64,000 bases of DNA, from contig NZ_FOOH01000006.1 in NCBI RefSeq assembly GCF_900113135.1, positions 62,001 through 126,000 of the forward strand, read 5' to 3'. Each line of letters begins with the position of its first letter. Position 1 is the first letter of the stretch. Source of the DNA: Salegentibacter agarivorans (GTDB lineage: Bacteria; Bacteroidota; Bacteroidia; Flavobacteriales; Flavobacteriaceae). The position numbers and the translations under genes are program-made. Under the pieces are notes generated by a model, which saw nothing but the letters and a program-made list of their open reading frames with translations, was not told the origin of the DNA and searched no databases. Below, one piece after another: positions 55,701 through 62,473 of the stretch.

Positions 55701-55880
55701 CTCTTATTTGTTAGAGAACAGAACGTGGATGAATATGGGTTTACAATGTCTTATACCTTTTTAGGTGAAGCAGATTTCGTGAAATCGAAAGGCGCTAAAC
55801 CAATGAACGTTAAATGGAAACTTCATGAAGAAATGCCTTCTTATATTTTAAAAGAAAGTCAGAAATTGGCAGTAGGATAA
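52737..55880 (+). CDS. PLD nuclease-DEAD/DEAH helicase-DUF3427 protein
   Basis: This 1047-residue protein is multidomain. Residues 1 to about 120 are helical. A phospholipase-D-type nuclease at about 125-290 has HAKAYLFL (HxK, about 223) and GSSNLSRSAL. A superfamily 2 helicase at about 325-700 has Walker A AATGTGKT (about 348), DEVHH (about 443), TATPERMDGGD (about 468) and QQLGRGLRLAED (about 642). The C-terminal ~330 residues match DUF3427. One PLD motif per chain implies a dimer. It should act on DNA or RNA: nuclease plus translocase. The HNH gene begins 1 bp after its stop. Confidence 0.93.
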   Translation: MSFETGLYEQLITKLVSNKLENVDLQKFHISETPLDKEEASQYLSTYLSENIKFALEEIKDKDRPLKQIELSNKIINLLVEELKSAEFSENLIENEGKILQAVFSKLDFPYSNLKARLKEITPYTRLSQSELFTGNNVGISLESEIKKEILSADEICWLVSFIKFSGIRIFKKELEEFTKSGKKLKIITTSYMGATDVKAVEYLSSLANTEIKVSYNSEHERLHAKAYLFLRNSGFHTGYIGSSNLSRSALTNGLEWNLKVTTQEIGHIIDKFQKTFETYWEDPEFEFYKKGTHREKLSTALKRQSSYNTSQITTFFELKPYSYQEEILSKLQAEREIHNRNKNLLVAATGTGKTVISAFDFKKFKNKNPNSKFLFVAHRKEILMQARSTFQHVLCDANFGELWVDGNEPEKYDELFASVQTLHSRLKMLDLAEDFFNYIIIDEVHHIKADSYRPILKRFNPKILLGLTATPERMDGGDIAEDFHNRIAAEIRLPEALNRKLLSPFQYFALSDSVDLSSVQWRGKYEVKELTKLYTENDRRLADIIKNCEEYLTDINDVQALGFCVSQEHAKYMAEKFVLSGLKADYIVSGNSGSRDLVRNKLIKKEINYLFVVDIFNEGVDIPNIDTVLFLRPTESLTIFLQQLGRGLRLAEDKDCLTVLDFVGNARPEYDFEHKFRALVGKTHTSIITEIEDEFPHLPLGCSIVLEKKAKEVILRNIREATEFRRPQLLQKIQRFKHHSTLPLTLHNFLEFHHLDIRQVYKKGSWKRLCADAKVIPDFNEPQEKELTACLQRKLIHANSLTYLKFIKKLISENINLDLLNKEEEVMLLMFHYDVWKETGTNLGFSNVRESIRSLLKNKNMLREMQEFIEYQIEKIEFVEKDIDLEFDFPLKLHSRYNREEILVALGLSSFKKKSSNREGVAQNKDLNIEALFVTLKKTEKEYSPTTMYEDYALNKRLFHWQSQNSTAPDSPKGESYIKHRDKGKKILLFVREQNVDEYGFTMSYTFLGEADFVKSKGAKPMNVKWKLHEEMPSYILKESQKLAVG

Positions 55881-55881
55881 T

Positions 55882-56862
55882 ATGTCTGAAGAAATTATTT
55901 ATAAATATTCGAACTATTTTAAAAAACTAAACCGTGGTTTCAGCGAAAATCTAGGTAGAGCTCCTCATAAACCAATTCTTCTTCTCGCCATAATTCAGCT
56001 AATTGCTAAAGGAGTGATTAAATCAAACAGAATATTTATTATCTCCGAAATTATTCTAGCTTTTAAGCAAAATTGGGAAGAACTTGTACAAACTGGTCAT
56101 TCTCGAAATTTCTCTTTACCATTTTTTCATATGAGATCAGAGCCATTCTGGCATCTAGTTCCTAAACCGGGAAAAGATATCGTAACCACAAGTTCTAAAA
56201 GTATCAAAAGCTTTAATAATTTAAATGAATCAATTGCCTTTGCTGAGATAGATAAGGATTTATTTTTCTTACTTCAGCTTCCAGAAAACCAATTGTGGTT
56301 CGAGCAGCTTTTAATTGAAGCTTTTTTTCCTGATTTCAGAAATAATTACTTGAGACAAGACAATTATTATGAAGAAAATAAAATTAAAAACGAGATACTA
56401 AATGAGCCCAAAGAATATTATCAGAATCATATTGCCGAATTAAGGGAAACTTTGGAGCAGAGCGATTTTGAAGAAGAAATTTTCGTGCGAGGTGGAATGT
56501 TTAAAAAAACTATACCCAAAATTTACGATTACACCTGTTGTATTTCGGGTTTAAAAATAAATTCTACTCAAAATGTACAAATGGTAGATGCCTGCCATAT
56601 TTATCCTTTCAGTATTTCGAATGATGATACAGTCACGAATGGTATTGCATTATCACCAACACTTCATCGGGCCTTCGATCGTGGTCTAGTAACAATTAAT
56701 TCAGATTTCTTAGTTAGAATTTCACCAACAATAGAGGATGAAAACTCAAGCTTCCCACTGTCAGCTTTTGAAGGAAAGCAAATTTTATTACCAGAAAATG
56801 AAAATTGGTTTCCATCACCGGAAGCTTTAAAATGGCATAATAGGGAAGTTTTCATATTATAA
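55882..56862 (+). CDS. HNH endonuclease (HNH_2 type), last gene of putative defence operon
   Basis: The 326-residue protein has an N-terminal domain with GRAPHKPILLLAIIQLI (about 25-41), as seen in many HNH restriction-like proteins. A long helical middle leads to a C-terminal HNH_2 nuclease at about 212-275. There, YDYTCCISGLKI, MVDACHIYPFS (first His), VTNGIALSPTLHRAFDRGL (Asn and last His) give the full HNH catalytic set. It starts 1 bp after the helicase gene and has the same low G+C. A DNA-cleaving effector is the likely role. Confidence 0.92.
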   Translation: MSEEIIYKYSNYFKKLNRGFSENLGRAPHKPILLLAIIQLIAKGVIKSNRIFIISEIILAFKQNWEELVQTGHSRNFSLPFFHMRSEPFWHLVPKPGKDIVTTSSKSIKSFNNLNESIAFAEIDKDLFFLLQLPENQLWFEQLLIEAFFPDFRNNYLRQDNYYEENKIKNEILNEPKEYYQNHIAELRETLEQSDFEEEIFVRGGMFKKTIPKIYDYTCCISGLKINSTQNVQMVDACHIYPFSISNDDTVTNGIALSPTLHRAFDRGLVTINSDFLVRISPTIEDENSSFPLSAFEGKQILLPENENWFPSPEALKWHNREVFIL

Positions 56863-57262
56863 ATTCATAATCAACATTTTTTTTGCGTTAGGGATTGCAG
56901 TGGAAATCCTTTTTGGGAGAAACGAGCAAACTACCCCAGAGCAAGAACCTGAAATATTTAAAAAAACTTCAATTTCAAGACAAACCATAAATCATTAAAT
57001 CTCGATTATCGAGCAAAAAGATTGTAGCGTAAAGCCCGACCCGCCAGGGAAACGCCCAAATAATTTTTATTCTGCTTCAATTTATTGATTTCTATAAAAT
57101 TGCTTTCTTTTTTACAAAACCTTCACCAATGTTCAAGCTTTCAAAGTCTTCTATTTTCTTAAATTTGAAATAAGCAATTTCGGGGTAGGCCGGCAAGGCT
57201 TAAAAAAATTGATTTCGAGGAGAACCCGGAATGAATTTTAAAACCTCACTTATCGAGTAAAA
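56863..57262. repeat. 400-bp repeat-bearing region after the HNH gene
   Basis: I see no protein gene. A composite stem-loop element lies at about 56886-57050: GTTAGGGATTGCAGTGGAAA and AATCCTTTTTG on the left, the leader repeat (56936-57013, GCAAACTACCCC to CTCGATTATCGAG) in the middle, then CAAAAAGATTGTAGCG and AAAGCCCGACCC on the right, with the two T/A tracts complementary. From 57051 to 57180 the sequence is plain AT-rich. Another stem-rich part (GGGTAGGCCGGCAAGGC, CGAGGAGAACCCGG) precedes the palindrome at 57245. Confidence 0.65.
57245..57257. repeat. 13-bp near-palindrome CTCACTTATCGAG
   Basis: A hybrid of CTCACTTAGTGAG (22378) and CTCGATTATCGAG (5458, 57001), flanked by AAAC and TAAAA, five bases before an ATG. 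Confidence 0.5.
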
Positions 57263-57559
57263 ATGAGCATCGCTGAAAAGTTTGAATTAGATGAGCGGCA
57301 GCAGGACCGGGTGATTGCTATGGCCTGGGAAGACCGTACGCCATTTGAAGCTATTGAATACCAGTTTGGACTTACCGAAAAAGAGGTGATTAAGTTTATG
57401 CAAGAGCAAATGCACCCGCGCAACTGGAGAAAATGGCGCGCCAGGGTACAGGGTAGAAAGACCAAACACGCAAAATTAAGGGATATGGAGATCTCCAGGT
57501 TTAAGTCTGCCGCACAACGCCAAATTACCGGGAATCGCATTTCAAAAAAGAAATATTAA
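57263..57559 (+). CDS. TIGR03643/DUF2805 family protein
   Basis: This 98-residue protein has a helical N-terminus MSIAEKFELDERQQDRVIAM and AWEDRTPFEAIEYQFGLTEK like a helix-turn-helix, then the conserved MHPRNWRKWRARVQGRKTKH and a basic tail. This matches the TIGR03643 family, often found near photolyase/cryptochrome genes in other bacteria; none is present here. A nucleic-acid-binding role is inferred from basic residues. It is monocistronic, with the palindrome immediately upstream. Confidence 0.85.
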   Translation: MSIAEKFELDERQQDRVIAMAWEDRTPFEAIEYQFGLTEKEVIKFMQEQMHPRNWRKWRARVQGRKTKHAKLRDMEISRFKSAAQRQITGNRISKKKY

Positions 57560-57652
57560 GGATTTGAAACACTCTGGAAATCAATTAATTTCTTCTTAAA
57601 CTTAATTTTAACACAACTTTTCCTTATCTTATACTTCCAAAAAACTCAAAAA

Positions 57653-57901
57653 ATGGAAGGTTCCCGTAAACATCCCAAGCTTGTTAAAGCCTTTAGCGGT
57701 AGTTTTCTTTGGCGAAATACCGGAGGAATTATTATAGATTATAACGGGCGTTTGCTTAATTCGGCGAATTACCAATACAAGACTTCTGGAGGGAAATTCA
57801 TAAAAATAAGATTTAAGAAAAAACTGAATTCGGCTAAAAAACTACCAAAATTTAACTGCGCGTGGAAAATGATGACGAATGTAAATTGTTCGTTGAATTG
57901 A
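57653..57901 (+). CDS. Small basic protein of unknown function
   Basis: This 82-residue protein is strongly basic: MEGSRKHPKLVKAFSGSF, then FIKIRFKKKLNSAKKLPKF. It has no signal or membrane segment. It ends with two Cys in FNCAWKMMTNVNCSL. Short beta-like patterns (GGIIIDYNGRLLNSANY) suggest a compact fold. No family is recognised. Coding potential is supported by an ATG, an uninterrupted frame and normal codon use only. Confidence 0.5.
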   Translation: MEGSRKHPKLVKAFSGSFLWRNTGGIIIDYNGRLLNSANYQYKTSGGKFIKIRFKKKLNSAKKLPKFNCAWKMMTNVNCSLN

Positions 57902-58261
57902 GATTAGCGTTTATATATTTAATTCTTTTGCAGATTTAAGAAACAACCTAGACCCTGAGACAAGCTCAGGGTGACGATCTCACGATATGATGTCCCTAAG
58001 CTTCGGGATATTTCAGGAGCTAGAATGATGATTAATCTATACCTATTAGAACCCCCGATCAAGAATTGGGCGCAGGCTCTGACAATCTGATGGAATTAAA
58101 ATTACTTAGACCCCGAAACAAGTTCGGGGTGATGGGGGAACCCTTAATCCTGGATTCCTAATTAAAGATCTTACTCGTTAAATTCCTGTTATTTCAAACT
58201 TCTTTAACGCCTTAAACTTCTAATTCCTCCCAACTTGCAAACCAACCAATAAACAAACAAC
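57902..58261. repeat. 360-bp region with REP-like palindromes
   Basis: No gene is seen. CCCTGAG-ACAAG-CTCAGGG (57953-57971), TCCCTAAGCTTCGGGA (57993-58008) and CCCCGAA-ACAAG-TTCGGGG (58111-58129) each begin or end a REP-like unit. Two are followed by GTGA, as in other Bacteroidetes units. Confidence 0.7.
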
Positions 58262-58990
58262 ATGAATTTGAATAATAAAGTAGCCGTAGTAACCGGCGCA
58301 AGTAGCGGAATTGGAAAATCTATTGCCGAAGAACTTTCTAAAAAAGGCTGTAAAGTAGCCTTAGCCAGCCGTAGCCTGGATAAATTGAAAGATATAGGAA
58401 AAGGCCTTAGCGATAGTTTTGAAGTGGAAATGGACGTTACCAGCGATAAAAGTGTGACTGAAGCTTTTGAGAAAATATACGATAGATTTGGAAAGATAGA
58501 TATTCTGGTAAATTCGGCAGGAGTGATGCCCCTTACCTACCTTAAAAACCGCAAGCTAGAAGACTGGCTACAAACTATTGAAGTTAATGTAAAAGGAACG
58601 CTACGTGGTATCCACGCTGCGCTTCCAACAATGAAAAAGCAAAAAAGCGGACATATAATTAATATAGCCTCGGTAGATGGAAAAGAGATTTTTGAAGGCG
58701 GCGCTGTATATGGTGCTTCTAAGGCTGCAGTGATAGAACTTTCCCGCGCCATGCGAATGGAACTTTCTCCCGACTTTAATATTCGAGTAACTTCTATTGA
58801 ACCGGGAACTGTAGAAACACGGCTTAGGGAAGACATTAGCGATGAAGAATTACTGGAAGACAAGGATTATGGCAACGGCGAACCTAAATTAGCTCCCCAA
58901 AATATTGCCGATGCGGTTCTTTACGCCACTACCCAACCCGATAGTGTGAATGTAAACGAGTTGCTTATAAAACCTACCGGAAAGAGCTAG
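58262..58990 (+). CDS. Short-chain dehydrogenase/reductase
   Basis: This 242-residue classical SDR has a dinucleotide motif TGASSGIGKSIAEEL (12-26), NSAGVMPL near 84, catalytic Ser in NIASVDG (about 137) and YGASK (about 151-155). SIEPGTVETRL follows. It is cytosolic and NAD(P)-dependent, with unknown substrate. The YdfG-like group is the nearest by motif. It appears to be monocistronic. Confidence 0.92.
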   Translation: MNLNNKVAVVTGASSGIGKSIAEELSKKGCKVALASRSLDKLKDIGKGLSDSFEVEMDVTSDKSVTEAFEKIYDRFGKIDILVNSAGVMPLTYLKNRKLEDWLQTIEVNVKGTLRGIHAALPTMKKQKSGHIINIASVDGKEIFEGGAVYGASKAAVIELSRAMRMELSPDFNIRVTSIEPGTVETRLREDISDEELLEDKDYGNGEPKLAPQNIADAVLYATTQPDSVNVNELLIKPTGKS

Positions 58991-59070
58991 AAAGCAGTAG
59001 TTTTTAAAATTGAAAAATATATTTGAACAGGAACCCCTCCGGCCTGCGGCCACCTCCCCTTAAAAATAAA

Positions 59071-59086
59071 GGGGGGGGGGGGGGGG
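59071..59086. repeat. Run of 16 G
   Basis: A homopolymer of 16 G follows CCTCCCCTTAAAAATAAA, itself the left half of a CCTCCCCTT...AAGGGGAGG-type repeat. It is downstream of the SDR gene and about 26 bp beyond the 3' end of the toxin gene. Length may vary or be an assembly uncertainty. Confidence 0.7.
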
Positions 59087-59112
59087 AACTTTTGGGTTGT
59101 TTTTAAAACAAT

Positions 59113-59397
59113 TTATTGAGAGAAATCTTCGTGTTTTAGAAGAGCGAAAACCAGAATCATTTTATTTTCAGAATCTATCCTGAAAATGATTACATATCCT
59201 TTGAAAATCATTTCTCGAATATTTTCATTTTCAAAATAAATTGATGGACGAAAAGAGTATGGGTAATCTGAAATTTTTCGAATTTCAGACAATAAGTCGG
59301 TTTTAAATTTTCTAGCCGCTGCGGGTTTATCTTTTGCAATATATCTTACCTGACGTTCAAGTTTAGTCCTGAATTTTGAAGATAATTTAATCTTCAT
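59113..59397 (-). CDS. RelE/ParE family toxin
   Basis: From the ATG at 59397 (MKIKLSSKFRTKLERQVRYI) it has 94 residues; a GTG two codons upstream is possible. The ParE/RelE-like pattern is present: an N-terminal strand and helix, then AARKFKTDLLSEIRKISDYPYSFRP, REMIFKGYVIIFRI and a final ILVFALLKHED. Such proteins cut mRNA or inhibit gyrase. It overlaps the antitoxin stop by 11 bp, typical of a type II pair. Confidence 0.85.
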   Translation of the reverse strand: MKIKLSSKFRTKLERQVRYIAKDKPAAARKFKTDLLSEIRKISDYPYSFRPSIYFENENIREMIFKGYVIIFRIDSENKMILVFALLKHEDFSQ

Positions 59398-59620
59398 ATT
59401 CACTTATAACCTTTTCCAAATAGCTGTCATATTCTTCGAGATCCATTAAATCGGAATTCCCTTCTTCAATTGCTTCCAGCTCCTTTTGAAGATTTGCTTT
59501 TTGCTTTTCAAAATCTGAATCAGGGATAATTTCGAGTTCATTTTTATCGAACTTTTCCAAAAACTCCATTAAGTCTTTATAGGCTTCTCTAGTACTAACT
59601 TTTAGGTGTATGTTTTCCAT
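59387..59620 (-). CDS. Antitoxin partner of the RelE/ParE-type toxin
   Basis: This 77-residue acidic protein starts MENIHLKVSTREAYKDLMEF, with a possible beta strand and then long charged helices (QKANLQKELEAIEEGNSDLM). The order antitoxin then toxin with an 11-bp overlap identifies it. It lacks an obvious ribbon-helix-helix in its first residues, so autoregulation by DNA binding is uncertain. Confidence 0.78.
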   Translation of the reverse strand: MENIHLKVSTREAYKDLMEFLEKFDKNELEIIPDSDFEKQKANLQKELEAIEEGNSDLMDLEEYDSYLEKVISEYED

Positions 59621-59656
59621 TTCAACAAGCTTTCTTATAAAGTTAACGAAAAAACC

Positions 59657-60703
59657 TTACAAAACCTCTTTCTGGTTTTTGGCGTAGTTACGCCATTTTT
59701 CAATACAAGCCTGGATATCTTCAGGGATTTCTGTATTGAAACTCATTGCTTCGCCGGTTTTTGGGTGGATAAACCCAAGGGTTTTGGCGTGTAGTGCCTG
59801 GCGGGGCAAAATCTTAAAACAGTTATCTACAAATTGCTTGTATTTACTAAAAGTAGTTCCTTTTAAAATCTTTTCACCACCATAGCGCTCGTCGTTAAAC
59901 AGTGTATGCCCAATGTGTTTCATATGCACCCTAATTTGGTGCGTTCTTCCGGTTTCGAGCTGGCAGGAAACCAAAGTTACATAACCAAAGCGCTCTAAAA
60001 CTTTATAATGGGTTACTGCGGGTTTTCCTTTTTCGGCTTCATCACCTTCATAAACCGTGTTTTGTAAACGGTTTTTAGGATGACGACCAATATTGCCTTC
60101 TACCCTGCCCTCATCTTCTTCAACATTTCCCCAAACCAGGGCCACGTATTCGCGTTCGCTGGTTTTATCAAAAAACTGTTTGGAGAGGTGCGCCATTGCT
60201 TCCTCAGTCTTGGCGATAACTAAAAGTCCGCTGGTATCTTTATCAATTCTGTGCACCAAACCTGGCCGGTCGCTGGAGTTATTCGGCAGATTTTCAAAAT
60301 GGTAAATCAGTGCATTTATAAGCGTGCCACTGTAATTTCCGTGACCGGGATGTACTACCATTCCTGCCGGTTTATTTACCACAAGCAAGGTATCGTCTTC
60401 ATAAACAATATCTAACGGAATATTCTCTGGAGTAAGCAAAAACTCGTACGGCGGATGCTCAAACATTACCTGCACCACATCACCGGCTTTTACTTTATAA
60501 TTTTGCTTAACCTTTTCTTCGTTAACGTAGATGTTTCCGGTTTTGGCGGCTTTCTGAATTTTATTCCGCGTGGCATTTTCAATAAAATTCATTAAGAATT
60601 TATCTACCCGCAACGGACTCTGGCCGGGACCGGCCTCAAATTTATGATGTTCGTATAAAGTTTCGTCCTGTTCCTCTATTTCGTGTTGCTCGTCTTCCTT
60701 CAT
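59657..60703 (-). CDS. rluD: RluD-type 23S rRNA pseudouridine synthase
   Basis: The protein has 348 residues. An S4 domain (about 28-85, with KFLMNFIENATRNKIQKAAK) precedes the RluA-family catalytic domain with VHRIDKDTSGLLVIAKT (catalytic Asp, about 151-155), VTHYKVLERFG and ETGRTHQIRVHMKHIGH. RluD modifies helix 69 of 23S rRNA. RluC or another paralogue cannot be wholly excluded. The start codon overlaps the PASTA gene stop by 1 bp. Confidence 0.92.
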   Translation of the reverse strand: MKEDEQHEIEEQDETLYEHHKFEAGPGQSPLRVDKFLMNFIENATRNKIQKAAKTGNIYVNEEKVKQNYKVKAGDVVQVMFEHPPYEFLLTPENIPLDIVYEDDTLLVVNKPAGMVVHPGHGNYSGTLINALIYHFENLPNNSSDRPGLVHRIDKDTSGLLVIAKTEEAMAHLSKQFFDKTSEREYVALVWGNVEEDEGRVEGNIGRHPKNRLQNTVYEGDEAEKGKPAVTHYKVLERFGYVTLVSCQLETGRTHQIRVHMKHIGHTLFNDERYGGEKILKGTTFSKYKQFVDNCFKILPRQALHAKTLGFIHPKTGEAMSFNTEIPEDIQACIEKWRNYAKNQKEVL

Positions 60704-61320
60704 TAAAATTCTATTTCCTCCTCTTCAGAAGTTATACTATCCTGCTCTTCTTCACCTTCCATTCTATATCTTCCCGAGCCATCGCCCAATACAAGATCAA
60801 TTTTAGAAGTTTTCATCAACTCATCTCCCGGTTCCAGTTTTTTACCTTTATGTCTTAATTCCAATACCGCGTCTTCGGCAATATCGGGTTTATAACTTAC
60901 GTCACCAATTTCAAAACCTAAAGATCGCAAGGTAGGTTCGGCCTGGCGACGGGTTCTCCTAATCAAATCGGGGATCATTATTTTTCGGTAACCAGACGGA
61001 TTCAATGTAAGGTAAATCTTTCTGTTTTCCTTTACAAATTGTCCCGGTTCCGGTACTTGTTCTATTACAGAATATCGCGGAAAATCGGGATTAAAATTTG
61101 CCGAATCCAGGATTTCATACCTTAAATCGAGTTCAGCCAGTTGATCGTCTACCACATCTAAAGACTGTTTAGAGAGGTCTGGCACTGCAATTCGTTGATC
61201 CTGGTTGGTAGAATAATCCAACCATCTAAGAGCTAAAAAAGCGAGTACCACAATTACAATGGCAGCAATCACCAATTGAATTAAAAAGGTTTTGCTGAAA
61301 ATAAATTTAAAGAATCCCAT
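60703..61320 (-). CDS. Membrane-anchored PASTA domain protein
   Basis: From the ATG at 61320 (MGFFKFIFSKTFLIQLVIAA) it has 205 residues. A TTG seven codons upstream is less likely. One transmembrane helix (LIQLVIAAIVIVVLAFLAL) is followed by two or three PASTA units (VPDLSKQSLDVVDDQLAELD, VIEQVPEPGQFVKENRKIYL, IPDLIRRTRRQAEPTLRSLG) facing the periplasm. Unlike Gram-positive PASTA proteins it has no kinase domain. PASTA units bind peptidoglycan stem peptides. Its divergence from ddl fits a cell wall role. Confidence 0.9.
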   Translation of the reverse strand: MGFFKFIFSKTFLIQLVIAAIVIVVLAFLALRWLDYSTNQDQRIAVPDLSKQSLDVVDDQLAELDLRYEILDSANFNPDFPRYSVIEQVPEPGQFVKENRKIYLTLNPSGYRKIMIPDLIRRTRRQAEPTLRSLGFEIGDVSYKPDIAEDAVLELRHKGKKLEPGDELMKTSKIDLVLGDGSGRYRMEGEEEQDSITSEEEEIEF

Positions 61321-61498
61321 ACATTTGTTTCTAAGCAGCAAAGATATAAAACCCCTGCTTTTGGTGACAGATTGTTTGTAGATTTGTTCTCACAGTTATC
61401 GGTACTGGGTTTTGAGTCCTCAGAGAGTATTCTAACCAGGCCAAATAGCTGAAAAACTGTTAACCGAAAACAGATAACTGACAACTGATAACGGAGAA
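61321..61498. repeat. Divergent intergenic region with low-complexity repeats
   Basis: Between the PASTA and ddl start codons lie GTTCTCACAGTTATCGGTAC- and ACCGAAAACAGATAACTGAC-type units of the family also seen at 48.1, 50.4 and 63.9 kb. Any promoters for both operons must be here, but I could not pick out clear ones. Confidence 0.5.
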
Positions 61499-62473
61499 AT
61501 GAAGAAAAAAATTGCCATCGCCATGGGCGGCTTTTCCAGTGAATATAGAATTTCCATCAATAGTGGAAATATGGTGTATAAACATCTTAACCGCGATTTG
61601 TACGAACCATACCGCGTGCATATCTTGCAAAAAGAATGGTTTGTGGTGGCCGATGATGATACTCCCTACCCGATTAACAAAAACGATTTTACCGTAAAAA
61701 TTGCCGGAAAAACAATTTCCTTCGATTGCGTTTTTAATACTATTCATGGTACACCGGGAGAAAACGGACTCTTGCAAGCTTATCTGGAATTGGTGGGAAT
61801 CCCACAAACTACCTGTGGGTATTATCAGGCAGCTTTAACCTTCAATAAACGCGACCTGATAAGCGTTTTAAAACCTTATGGAATAAAAACTGCAGTTAAT
61901 TATTTTCTGAATAAGGAGGACAAAGTGAATGCGGAAGAAATTATTGCGAAGGTCGGGTTGCCTTGTTTTGTTAAGGCCAATCGCGCCGGCAGTAGTTTTG
62001 GAATTACCAAGGTTAAAACCGAAGAAGAATTAGTTCCCGCTACAAAAACTGCCTTTAAAGAAGATGATGAAGTGATTATTGAATCTTTCCTGGATGGCAC
62101 CGAGGTTTCTGTTGGCGTGATCACTTATAAAGGAAAAGTAAAGGCGCTTCCGGTTACCGAGATAATTTCTGAAAATGAATTCTTTGATTACGAGGCTAAA
62201 TATTTAGGAAAATCACAGGAAATCACCCCGGCCAATATTTCTAAAGAAAAAACCAAACAGGTACAGGAAATCGCCAAGTTGATTTATAAAAAACTCAAAA
62301 TGCGAGGCTTTACCCGCTCCGAGTTTATTTTTCATAATGGCGAGCCTCATTTTATTGAAATGAACACCACTCCCGGATTAAGCCAGGCGAGTATTCTACC
62401 TCAACAAGCCGAAGCCGCCGGAATCACGTTAACCGATCTCTACGGAAGTGCGATTGAAACGGCTTTGAAGTAG
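61499..62473 (+). CDS. ddl: D-alanine--D-alanine ligase
   Basis: This 324-residue ATP-grasp enzyme joins two D-alanines for peptidoglycan. KIAIAMGGFSSEYRISINSG (N-terminal substrate domain), NTIHGTPGENGLLQAYLEL, FVKANRAGSSFGITKV (ATP site), and RSEFIFHNGEPHFIEMNTTPGL (metal and ATP residues) are present. It is cytosolic and of normal length for Bacteroidetes. The neighbours rluD/PASTA and coaD are in a conserved arrangement. Confidence 0.96.
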   Translation: MKKKIAIAMGGFSSEYRISINSGNMVYKHLNRDLYEPYRVHILQKEWFVVADDDTPYPINKNDFTVKIAGKTISFDCVFNTIHGTPGENGLLQAYLELVGIPQTTCGYYQAALTFNKRDLISVLKPYGIKTAVNYFLNKEDKVNAEEIIAKVGLPCFVKANRAGSSFGITKVKTEEELVPATKTAFKEDDEVIIESFLDGTEVSVGVITYKGKVKALPVTEIISENEFFDYEAKYLGKSQEITPANISKEKTKQVQEIAKLIYKKLKMRGFTRSEFIFHNGEPHFIEMNTTPGLSQASILPQQAEAAGITLTDLYGSAIETALK

